From the NCBI GenBank assembly GCA_034231615.1, contig CM067311.1, positions 9,859,746-9,923,745 of the forward strand: a stretch of 64,000 bases of DNA. Direction: 5' to 3'. Position 1 is the stretch's first letter. Each line of letters starts with the position of its first letter. The notes below the pieces were generated by a model. The model was not told where the DNA came from. It did not search any database and saw only the letters and a list, made by a program, of their open reading frames with translations. The position numbers and the translations under genes are program-made. Source of the stretch: Meghimatium bilineatum (taxonomy: Eukaryota; Mollusca; Gastropoda; Stylommatophora; Philomycidae). This document shows positions 1 through 11,500 of the stretch, one piece after another.

Positions 1-559
1 TTCTTACGACTAGTGTGGTAGTAATAATATTTCTGTTCTGTGCTCCACTGTAGGATCCCAGCAACACATTACAAAACAGCAGATAATGCTTCATTAATAT
101 GTTAGTAGTAGTTCCACCCGCAAACTTATTTAGTCTTACATTTCTATATTCTGGATAAATGTAATGTTCAGGTCACCATTTTGATGGACGGAGAAACATG
201 CAAATTATTATATTGAATAATTTGACATAATATTTGACTGATAATAAATATGTTACCTTCCGGTATATTATTATAAAAATAGAATGTCAGACACTTATAT
301 GACCTTCCATATTTATATTTCTCTCTTTAAAACGTCAAAATAATAGTTTCATATTATCTTCTACATTTTTAAATGCTTATTCTACGCTGTTAATGTGATT
401 TATATTTTCTTGGAAAGTAATCAGTTTCAGATCAAATGTTCATCGGTTGTTTTGCTGTAACTGTGTTATATAATATTAGACTTACCTCGGGTAGGTTTAG
501 AAAGCTGAAAATATGTACTCACTGCGCAAAAATGAAATCCAACAGGTAATGGGGTAATA

Positions 560-731
560 AAGTTTTGCTAATAACGTGAAACACACATGGGCAGACACGT
601 GAAAGCAAGTTGTGTTGTTCCTACTTGTCGTTTTTAATGTACACGTGTGTGTTATCCCTGATAAAGGCCTTTCTGTCGAAACGTTGATTTGTGTGTGTGC
701 CGATGTGTATTTCAGGTTATTAGCAAAACTT
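560..731. repeat. Foldback repeat with a hammerhead-like core
   Basis: AAGTTTTGCTAATAAC at 560-575 is the exact reverse complement of 716-731, and the similarity continues a few bases inward. Between the arms lies CCTGATAAAGG (656-666) followed by CGAAACG (677-683), the spacing seen in short retroelement repeats that carry hammerhead-like motifs, for example Penelope-like fossils. A partial reverse copy lies near 5595-5632. Family assignment and any self-cleavage are inference. Confidence 0.4.
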
Positions 732-1699
732 TTCAGGTTTAGGGGGTTTAGAAAACTGAGATTCTGTATTTGATGTACATTATTGACTATGGTTGATTTC
801 ATCATAGAACTTTGAAAATTTTTTCAGAGATGTTCACACTTATAATTATCCATCCCACATGATGATAGCAGTTTCGGAGATGTTCGGACTTGTGTTGTTG
901 TATGTCTCTGGTGATGTTTGTGAAGTCTGAAAAGTCATATTTCCTGCTAAGAATCTCTGCCACATTTGGGATATGTATGTTCATATTTGTGTTTATTTTT
1001 CTGTCCTTATGGGCTACATATTCTCTCTATGCCTCTGAGATTTTATGCTTCTCAATGATGTGCACACTTTTGCCCTGTCCCACATTATGTGATTCTGTTG
1101 ATATACAGAGCAAATAAAAAAAATAGTGAATGAATGTCTATATGAGGAGCAGTAAATAAATGGTTTAAATACATGTGTGTGTCATGTGACATATTCTCTA
1201 CAGATCGTTGTCTTCCCAATGAACTCCCTGAACCCTTTTCTGTTTTGGGCGATGCATCTTGCATTTTCCAACGACGTATTCATGTTATCTTTAATGTCGT
1301 CAGTCTATCGTCTTCTTGATCTGCCCTTTCTCCTCCTCCCAGGTGCTCTGCCCTCCATTATTTGTCTTTCTAAACAGTTGAATACATTTGCACATGTTTT
1401 ATAACTTTACAATTGGCTGCCTGCCATAAGTAGTCCATTGGTAATTTTTTTACATTGGTCTACTTCCTTACCGTCTGGAAAGATGTTAAAGTTATCATCA
1501 TATAATTAAAAAATCATCATATCTCCATTGTTTTGTTGGTATGTGTGTAAGTTTGAAAGGTCATCATCGTATTTCCACTGTTTTGTAGGTATGATGTGTG
1601 TAAGTTTGAAACTAATTTCACAACCTAAATACACTGAATAAAATACATTTTTGTGTAGAAAAATTGATCATTTACCGTAAATAGTTATCTACCTATCTA

Positions 1700-2037
1700 T
1701 TGTCATTTACACTTGGTGTCGTGGAGGGAAGTTGGAGTTGTCTGTCATTGACCATGGTCAGTCCATGTCTCTTTAAGGTTTCCTTGTCTCCATCCATCTA
1801 GTTCTTGGTTTTCCTCGTGCTTTGTAGGTTGATCTGATGTTGTATGCATGAAGGGCTAGTTGAGTTGGTTTCATTCTCAAGAGGTGCACAAGCCATCTGG
1901 TATCTCTCAATATAGTCTTGATTTGAGATTGTGTTTACTTCTTTCTTCATGAATCTCTTCTGGTGACATTTATAGCTTTCCTCAAATATCTCATTTTCAT
2001 GCTGTGATCTTTTTCTCTGTTTACTCCAAGCCCTCTA
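1700..2037 (-). mobile_element. LINE 3' end fragment, L2-like
   Basis: Read on the minus strand, broken frames give the C-terminal block typical of widespread invertebrate LINEs: a run like RWLVHLLRMKPTQLALHAYN, then KARGKPRTRWME. Several stops interrupt it. It ends about 35 bp before the splice acceptor of the first KIF23 exon. No RT core remains. Confidence 0.55.
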
Positions 2038-2072
2038 CTAATTATTTATTTTTGTGAATATTTCTTCTGCAG

Positions 2073-2255
2073 GATGCTAATCGTTTGTGTGTTTCACAAC
2101 TGTCACTTGTTGACCTCGCTGGTAGTGAAAGAACCAATCGGACAAAGAATACTGGAGATCGGCTGAAGGAAGCTGGCAATATCAACCAGTCATTGCTGGT
2201 TCTTCGGACTTGTTTGGAAATCCTTAGGGAGAACCAGAAAACTGGAAATGTCAAG
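2073..2255 (+). CDS. KIF23: KIF23 exon a: switch II of the motor
   Basis: 61 codons, phase 0 at both ends. Acceptor TTTCTTCTGCAG ends at 2072 and donor GTTTAA starts at 2256. It encodes [17 protein letters not shown] and later [20 protein letters not shown], near-identical to vertebrate KIF23. DLAGSE is the kinesin switch II motif that senses the nucleotide gamma-phosphate; NRT after it is typical of kinesin-6. Confidence 0.93.
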
Positions 2256-2446
2256 GTTTAAAACGCATAATTTAAAAAAAATTTAGTTATCTTGTAAGCC
2301 GTTTATCTTTTGTAATGTTTCCTCATCAAATAATTAGTAGTTTAGTGTTTAGAAACACACATTTATACTAATCTCTCATTAGAGTGATGTATAGCACTTT
2401 CTCATCAGAGTTTATTAATTACTCAATTATACACCAGTAGACACAG

Positions 2447-2533
<87 letters not shown>

Positions 2534-5500
2534 AAGGTAGGTCCCATGGCATCTGCCGTCGGGGATGAAGATAACTCTTCATGTACTAAGCCGCAGCAAC
2601 TATTAGGTGGGGTGGCCAGTTCCCTTCCTTGCTGTTTTTTTTACCTTCCCTAACTCATGCGTCAGGTACTCATTTACAGCTGAGTCGACTGGAGGAGTGG
2701 TCGTGTCAAGTGAGAAATCTCAACCCAGATTTTTTTTTTTTATGTCTGGACGTGGTTTCGAACCTGGCACGCTGTAACCAGATGATAGCTCACTTGCAAG
2801 CTCACTATCCACTAGGCTACCGCGCTCCTCATATATAAATAAAAATAAAATGTAGTATGCACGGTTCTAATAAAATTTCCGTCTGATTACAGACTGGAAG
2901 GTTTCTCTAGTTTTAGGTTAAATGTTTGTTTAATATGCGCGTACCATCTTCTTGGTCTGCCTCTGCCAAATCTTTCTGGCAACATACTTTTGACTACATA
3001 AAATGTCACAATAGATCAGCAAGCCTAGTAATGGAAAGCGTATTTCAGGGAGTTAGGACTGAGCAGATCAAGAAGATGTCAGACTAATATTATCTCTTAT
3101 TAATTATATGGCAGATGAGGTGATGCATGGTTGAGAGGTTAAAACATTGGTCCATCATCCATTGAGTCCAAGGTTTGATTCCCGTTAAGGATTGTGTTCT
3201 GTCAAAGCGTTAAAAAAACTCATCCTGTATATGACCTTGCGATAGCAAGGCACGCGGCCGTTATCACATAGCTACATGTACCACCTCCCTGCAGCACCTT
3301 AATGGGAAATAATGCATTATTAAAATATTTGTTTCATATGGCAGTCGTCTCACAGATAAATAAGACATACTAAATAAGGAAGCAAGGTTACTAAAAACTG
3401 ACTATCAATAATAAAAAATAAATAACTAACAATAGAATAAGGACAATATTCTATGTTGTGGTCCAAACGGGACCTTTTTTTTTTTCAAGAAACAAATACC
3501 AACCAAATGCATAAAATCATAAAAATATTGAAAACTAAAACTTGGAGCTGTTTCCTTTAGGTCCCAATTGGACCGCAACGTAGAATATTGTCCTTGTTCT
3601 ATATTTTACTGTTGTGATATTTTTAATTATTAATGATAGTCATTATTTAGTAATCTTGCTACCTTATTTAGTATTTACTACTTATTTGTTTGGTTACTGC
3701 GGGACTCACCATTTTGTCCTGCTTCCTTTGATGTTTTGGTTATGTATATTCTTCTCACAGATAGAAAGGTCGTAAGGTCTTAATAGCAAATCTACTGACC
3801 AGATCATTCTGTTATATTCTCTATAGTAAGAACGTAAAAACGTTTTATTCTCCGTGCTCGAAGAGATTTATGAAATTAAAATGAAGAATTTTTTTGAGAC
3901 GTGGGATCTTTCGGCAGGTATTGTGATGAGCTGTTCTGTACATATCATGATGATAATGAATAATGATGGGGTGGTTTGTTTTGCAGTTGGTGAAAACGTG
4001 TATTGTTTCCCATTGTTGAAATACTTTTTGTTCACTCATCACCAATTAGGTCACAGTGATGGAAGGTAGTTGACCACCGACACGAAGCTGACTACTTCAC
4101 CTACATATTTTTGAACTTATTTGAAACTATTACCATTTATACTTAACATCTTCAGCGTTAACTCTTAAACTCCAACTGGAACTCTTGTAGCAGGACAATA
4201 GTCCTACTAGATTTCCAGTAAGATGTAGTCAAGAGAATTGAAATGCAGTTTCACAGCTTTAGTTGCGCTAATGGCCCGACACATCCATCTTCGGTGGGAT
4301 ACTTCACATCTGTGACTTATACTTTGAAGTTACATATAAGTTTAAAAAATATGTTGTTTTAAGCAGTTTATTCACGGTTCAATTTATCATTTTGTGACTT
4401 CCAGTTGCAGCAAGATGGTGATGCAGGCATGAATTTTTTTGCATATCTGAAAAGCAGGTATCAGAAGGTACCATACTACTGTTGATGTAATCGGAGAATG
4501 TCTGCCCGGGTGGCTGGGACTCGAAATAGGACATATTATGCAATACAATTGATTTTATGCATCAAATGATAGTCACAATGAGAGTGTCACTGTGGAGCAT
4601 AGCCATAATATAGATAACGGATGAAACAAACATAATATAAATAACGGATAAAGCAAACATAATAGGGACTGTCTCAGCTTTGCTGTTTGCAGAATAACAT
4701 TCAAGCATGCAGGTACGTCTCTGCAAAACAAGTTATTGGGAACCTAAAACGTTCTATACATGACCAATATCAGGCAAGATGTATGAAGATGAAGTCGGAT
4801 GTGTCTGGGCCACATCCATTCTCTGGGATACATCCTGATGGGAAATCTAGTAGAACTATTGTCCTGCTAAAAGAGATATCCTGTGGGAGTTTGAGGATGC
4901 ACGTTAAAAAAAAAAGACAAGTTGCATAGTGTAATTGAACACAGAAGAAGATGGAGTCTCATTTAGTGATTATTTTTTGTTTAAATATTTAAAAAGAATG
5001 ATCCACTTGTTTTGTGCAGTGACTCCAATTTATGCACTTACCCATGAATATTTGTTGTTTCCTTTGGCAGCTTGTTCCGTACAGAGACTCCAGGCTGACA
5101 CATTTATTTAAGAATTTCTTTGATGGTGATGGGAAGGTGCGCATGATTGTTTGTGTAAATCCTAAAGTTGCAGATTATGAGGAAACCATTGTGAGTATTT
5201 TCATTCATTAGAATAATCCACATTTGAAGTGTTTGTTAATTGTATATAACTTGAAGTCCTCAATATTTTTGTATGTAAATGTTTGGGTGTTGTTGGAGCA
5301 ATTTAGAGCAAGGATGGGCAAGATATGGCTTGGCGATTAATCAAGCCTGCCAATCCATTTTTACTGGAACCCCATACAGATTTAAAATTGCGGGGCATGT
5401 TCAAATGAAACCGTTTGTGCTTCGTCACCTATGCCAGCATGTGAGGAGCGTAAGATGTAATAAGTATACGTCGACGAACACAAAGTCATTCTTTTCATAT

Positions 5501-8500
5501 GTGATTCAGTTTTCTCAGTAGGTACCAAAGTTATTTACTGAACATTGTAAGGAAGAACTAATGGAGTGAACTTTGAACCATTTGTAAAAGTTTCGTGTCA
5601 TTAGCAAAACTTCACTACCCCGTTTTACACTTTACCTGCAGTAGATGACCAGGGTGCTTTACTGTCTCACCGTGCTCTTTGACGCTCTACGATGCTAGTT
5701 GAATGCGGCCTTTCTGCCCAGTGGCCCATGTTAGTTGAGCTCCTTTGCGCAGTCCACCGCATCCAGACTTTACACGCTGGGCTTGTAAATAAGTCTAAAA
5801 TTCTAGCCTTATTCACATTCATGGGCCCATACATCAGAAGCTATGGACATATCTCATTTGTCGCCTTCATTGATTTTAAATGTCGAAGAGGTTTCGGAGT
5901 GTGGTTGCTGTTGCATGTGGACAGTGGTTACAAATATGAACAATTCCATTTTAGTAACATCATGATATAGAAATATAGGACGTATATCATCATCATCAAG
6001 TGCCTTCTCCGCAACGAAGGTTGGCTGCAACGGATCTCCAACATCCCGTCTCTTTTCTTGGTGGCGCACTCTGCTGGACTGTAACCTGTCCATCATATGA
6101 TGTTACTCTCCCACTTGTATCTCTGCCTACCTCTTGCTCTCTTCCCTTTGACTTTACCCTCAAGTAAGGTCTTCAATAAGATGTCATGTCTTTTAATGTG
6201 TCCAAATTATTTTATTTGCCTTTTCTTAGTAGCTCTATTTTCTCTTAGTAGCTCTTTCTTCATATTGTTTTTAGCACCACTTTATTTGTTTACTTCTCTT
6301 TCCATGATGTTCTCCCTATTCTTCTATATACCCACATCTCAAAGGCATCAATTCTGTCTTCTAATTGTTTATTTAGTGTCCATGTTTTTCTACACATGGT
6401 ATATAAATGTAATTTTAAAAAAACCACAAATTTTAACCCTTTTATTTTTGCTTAAATTTTGCCGCTTCATATCACTTCCAGCAAACCATTCTTTTTCCTC
6501 ATTTTCCCAGCATGTGATGAAATTTGCGGAACTGACACAGGAAGTTTTTATTACAAAATCTGATGAGAAAAATAAATTTGATATGGGCCTTGCACCTGGA
6601 CGTAGACGTATGCATATTGAGCAAGTAGAAAAACTGGACCAGCTAGGTAAAGTATTTGTTTCATATATTAATTATCCACATTCTTTCAAACTTCAGTTTA
6701 TTACGAAAGGGGCAACTGAATTTTAAACTCCCAACATTATGATTGAGTTTTTCTGGAAATTACCTATGGGACAGATTGAGGAGTGTTTATTTAGTGTGTA
6801 CATGTCTACCACTTCCACATCTTCTTTAGGAAACATCTATGTGGTTGTGCCCACACTGATATTGATTAATGCATCTTCTTCTTCAGCTTTCACTTTCAAA
6901 CTTCCGTTGGATCTCTCTGGTAGCAGGACCTATTAGATTTCCAGCAGGATGTGATAAAAGAATGAAAATGCGTTGTGTTGCCGTTTTATTTGTGCCAGTT
7001 TAATGATTCAATTACCTGGAAAGGAAACAGGGTTCTGACATGTATTGTTATGTTTGGCAGGTTTGCAAGAAGTGTACAGCTGCCATAAAATTATTGCCAT
7101 GGTAATACTCTGTAACAATAATCTGTAACAAAAGAAAAATGTTGAAAAATTTCAAAATACAATTTTTAAAAGAAACGGGTAATGGTAACTAGTTAATTGG
7201 TAATTTGAGGAGAAATGGGTAATGGTAACTAGTTAATTGGTAATTTGAGGAGAAATGGGTAATGGTAACTAGTTAATTGGTAATTTGAGAAGAAAATGGT
7301 AACTAGTTAATTGGTAATTTGAGAAGAGAAAAATACATGTGTTGTCTGTGCCAAAGTGTAGCTAAGAATAGAGGCACTGATCTGCCATTAGTGATTGTTT
7401 GTCTGAGTTCACCGGATAATCATTATTGCACTCCACAATTGTATACTGGCACAAGTTATCGTTGCTCATTGGCAGGGAATGTAGAGATTGCAACGGGGGA
7501 AGAGCAAATATTTACATTAATAAACTAACTAATAGCTGATCACAAGGATGAATGATAATGTCATCATGTTTACATCTGGCTGCAGATTTAAAGCTAATAT
7601 TAGGGGAGTGTTTTACATCACACTAACATGGTGCTGTTTTTTCCTGTGTCGTGTAAGCTACTGTGCGTTCAAAGTTTTATGTTATTATTCTAGTCTTTGG
7701 ATAATATCAATAGAGTTTCTTGGATAATATTAATAGTTTCTGTGGATAATATCAATAGAGTTTCTTGGATAATATCAATAGTTTCTGTGGATAATATCAA
7801 TAGAGTTTCTTGGATAATATCAATAGTTTCTGTGGATAATATCAATAGAGTTTCTTGGATAGTATCAATAGTTTCATGGATAACATTAATAATTTCTTTG
7901 GATAATATCAAGTTTCTGTGGATAATATCAATAGTTTCTGTGGATAATATCAATATAGAGTTTTCAAGAGCAGTTAAGAAACTGTCATTTGTATGTATTT
8001 TATTGATTATAAAGAGCAATTCTATTTAATAATTTGAAGTATATGTGATGACCTAACTTACTTCAATACCAACAAACACTGAACTGTTCATTGCGTGGTG
8101 ACCTCAGTAACGTATCATGTGAACACTCACCAGTGGATGGTCTGAGATGTGTTTAGTTTCCACGCTTGACCGGCAGCCTATTAGGTGGTCATAAAGTAGG
8201 TGATGTCAGTCTCTAAAAGCATGACTAGTCTTGTCAACCAACACATATGAAGTTATTTTTGGCAAATTTACGGACATGAGACACAATGATTTATTGGCCC
8301 ACTGGGTATGAGGGCAATTTCCGGCAACGTGGTGGAACCTTGTAGAAAGACATGGTCATCCACTGCATCAAATTCATTTCCATTCGTCTTGTCACTAGTT
8401 TGAAATGAGGTCAGAGAAGAGAGTAAGGTTGATGCTTTTGCACAACTCCTTCCTTTGTTAAATCCAAATCCCCGATGCAAGTAATATTCACATCCATGGA

Positions 8501-11500
8501 AATTCACTCGAAGGGAAAATGTATCCATACTGATTTTAGAAGCATGGAATGTGCGCACACTTCTTGATAATGACTAAGACAAATTGACTTGTATGAATGT
8601 CCCTGATTTGGAGAGAGCTAGAAAAGTACAATATTGACATTAACTCTTACCATAGATACTTCTATGTTAAGTTGTAGAAGGGCATATGTTCTCAAGGTAA
8701 GCTTGATCTATGTAAAATATGTTCTAAAGGAAGCACTACAGAGACTCGTTAATGACCTCTCTGAAAGCTTTTGAAATGAAGCAAGATACATGGGAAGATG
8801 CTGCGCAAAATAGAGCTATGTGACGCTCTATGGTAAAAAAAGAGGCACATCATCTTATGAAAAGAGAAGAAATGCAGAAGCTCAACAGCGGAGAGTAACT
8901 AGAAAGTCACGGGTAGATAAAAAAACCTTCAACGGTGGTCATCCCATGCCTGAATTGTCCAAGGACACCGAATAGGGCTATTAGCCATCTGCAAACTCAT
9001 AATCAAGGACATAACTAACTGAATTTCAAAAGTGGATGTAACAAATGGTCATCATCACGTGTGATGCACGAATAACAATATTAGGGGTTAAGTCATCACT
9101 ATTTATAATGGTACATATGGAACACACTGCTTCCAGCATGAGGAAGAATGTTGAGGAAGCTATTGCAGTTCTTCATTGACTTTTAGAGACTCCATTTATT
9201 AAGTAAATTACCTTCCCACTTCCTGGATATTACTTGGATCTGCTAACCTGGACATGTTGGTGTGTGGACAGACTCATTTGTTTTTATTTTCTTTCCATGA
9301 TGTTCTTCCTATTCTTCTATATATCCACATCTCAAAGGCATCAATTCTGTCTTCTAATTGTTTATGTCCATGTTTCTGAGCCATACATTAATATAGAATA
9401 GATGTATCATTTTATAATTCTAATTTTTAACTTGTTTATAATTTGTTTAGATGTTAATATTTACCTATGTCAATGAAAGTCCATTTAGCCATTCCCATTC
9501 TCCTTTTAACTTTTGTTTCACATCTGCCATCATTTGTGATTATGTGTCCAAGATATTGATACTGTTCTACTTGTTGTAGGTTCTCTCCATGTATGTTTAT
9601 GTTTAACACCTGTTCTTCTGTGATTTTGTTGATTATTATGGCTGTTGTTTTTTGTCAGTTCATAACATTATCTATTTATTGGCTAGAAAATATCAGAGTT
9701 CAAAAAATTGTAATATCCTCATTCCCCTGATTTCTATCTTGGTATTTACCTTATTTACATATTTGACAATTCATTCATTCATTTTCGTTTATGCTGAAGT
9801 TAGCGCATAGGGAAGAAGGTCAGATCTCTCCAATTCTGTCTGTTAAAGCTATTCTGTGCAGTTCTTGAATAGTATGAATATTGTTTAATTTCTCTAAATA
9901 TTGTTCTTCTGAGTGTTTCCTTTGGTCTACCCCTGGCTTTTCTGCCAGTTGGTATCCATGTAAGAGATTGGTGGTGTAACCATTTAGCAATGGAAGAACC
10001 AAAAAAGGAAATATTGATCTTCTGCAAAGCTTGTTGCAGATCAATTAGTAAAGTTTGCAGAAGACGGATGAATCAGGCCATTGGCCACGATAAAACGGTG
10101 ACAACGCATTTCCATTCTCTGGACTACATCCTGCTGGAAATCTAGTAGGACCATTGTCCTGCCACAAGAGATATTCCAACGGGAGTTTGAGAATGAACGC
10201 TGAAGAAGAAGAAAAATTAGTAAAGTAGATTCTTCTTTCCAATCACTGCATTATTCCAAGATGATACTTGTGTGATAGTGTGGCAGCAGACATATTTCAT
10301 TTCCGTTTCTTTCATACCTTATTCATCCTCTTCTGTTTTTTTTAATTGTTTGAATAAATTATTTCAGGTATCAATAACTCTCCCAGTTCACATGTCGATT
10401 TCACGGCTGGTCCACCTTTTCCTTTACTGGAGGTGAGTCTGTAAAAATAAGTTTTATTTATAAGTTTTGATTCAGATGGCTGTTGAACTAAATGTAGTAA
10501 TTTTCAACAGAAAAATGTAACATAAAAGGAATATTTTAGAACTAATGCTGATGTTATATGTTTGTTATTACTGAGGATACTTCAGTACCTATAAGGGATG
10601 TTTATTGTTGTTGAGATAGACCTTGTCTCTATTGTTCTGTTCTCAGTGGCTTGAGTGCACAGTTTGAATGTCTTGACAAAATTGCATCTTATTTTGGAAG
10701 AACCCGTGTACGAGAGTTGCTAGACAATTTGGTGCTGTTGAACGGGGTTCAATTCCCATTAGACTCAATATAAGGGATGAGAGGTTTATTATACTCTCAC
10801 TGAGATAAAACTGCAGTAAAAAAAAAAGGGAGATTTTGTATACGCATATATTTATATCTATAGCACACATATGTATATATTTATATCTATAGCACACATA
10901 TGTATATATTTATATCTATAGAAAATATATGTATATATTTATGTATATATTTTTATCTATATCATATATATGTATATATTTGTATATGCAAGTGCATATT
11001 ATTGGAAATATTTTTGGATTTTCTAGACAAAAAAAAATATAAGAATCCTGACTGATTGGTAGAAATTTGAAAAATCTGATAGTAATTATTCCCTATCGTT
11101 TCTATCTTTTGTGACATTCTCAGAAATGAGCAGTATATCAATTTAAGCTTATATATATGTGTGTGTTATATGGGAATTATTATAGCATGGGGAATAGCAG
11201 AAAAAAATAAAATATACTTTGTTATATATGTAAAATATATATGGAAATTATTGTAGTAGGGACAATAGCAGAAAATAAATAAAATAAATTGTATGCACAT
11301 ATATTCTACATTATTTCTCCAACTTCTGTCAATTGGTAGGATATAGTTTGGATGGATATAATACAAATTGCTAATCCTACTAAACACAATAGCAGGGTAA
11401 ATAACAATAATGATTGAAACTGGTGATCTATTAAACCACACACGATACTTGAAATATTATAGTACTTGATGTATTTTTAATTCAATTTCTAGTTTGAGAG

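Larger units (their letters stand above)
1..2072. other. Upstream intron sequence of KIF23, no exon recognised
   Basis: No kinesin-like exon was found here. The earlier motor exons (P-loop, switch I) must therefore lie before the window, because the first recognised exon already encodes switch II. The stretch holds a foldback repeat at 560-731 and an antisense LINE end at 1700-2037. Short open frames at 890-1117 and 1177-1404 match no family I know. Confidence 0.6.
2256..5070 (+). other. KIF23 intron with SINEs, AT array and foldback
   Basis: 2.8-kb intron. It carries an (AT) run, two tRNA-derived SINEs, a long hairpin element and two copies of the GAA-tailed retroposon end, each listed separately. 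The remaining sequence shows nothing recognisable. Confidence 0.8.
6647..10367 (+). other. KIF23 intron, 3.7 kb
   Basis: Repeat-filled: antisense retroposon end, 40-bp and 45-bp tandem repeats, an internally deleted LINE, two antisense LINE ends and a TSD-flanked retroposon end, each listed separately. 7330-7690 and 8040-8230 show nothing I recognise. Confidence 0.8.

Noticed and set aside
1177-1404. Candidate upstream KIF23 exon after CTCTACAG at 1203
   Set aside because: The translation has no resemblance to the kinesin motor region expected before switch II.
6097-6726. 209-codon frame as a membrane protein
   Set aside because: Hydrophobic run is the antisense reading of an RTE-like LINE that continues into KIF23 exon sequence in frame by chance.
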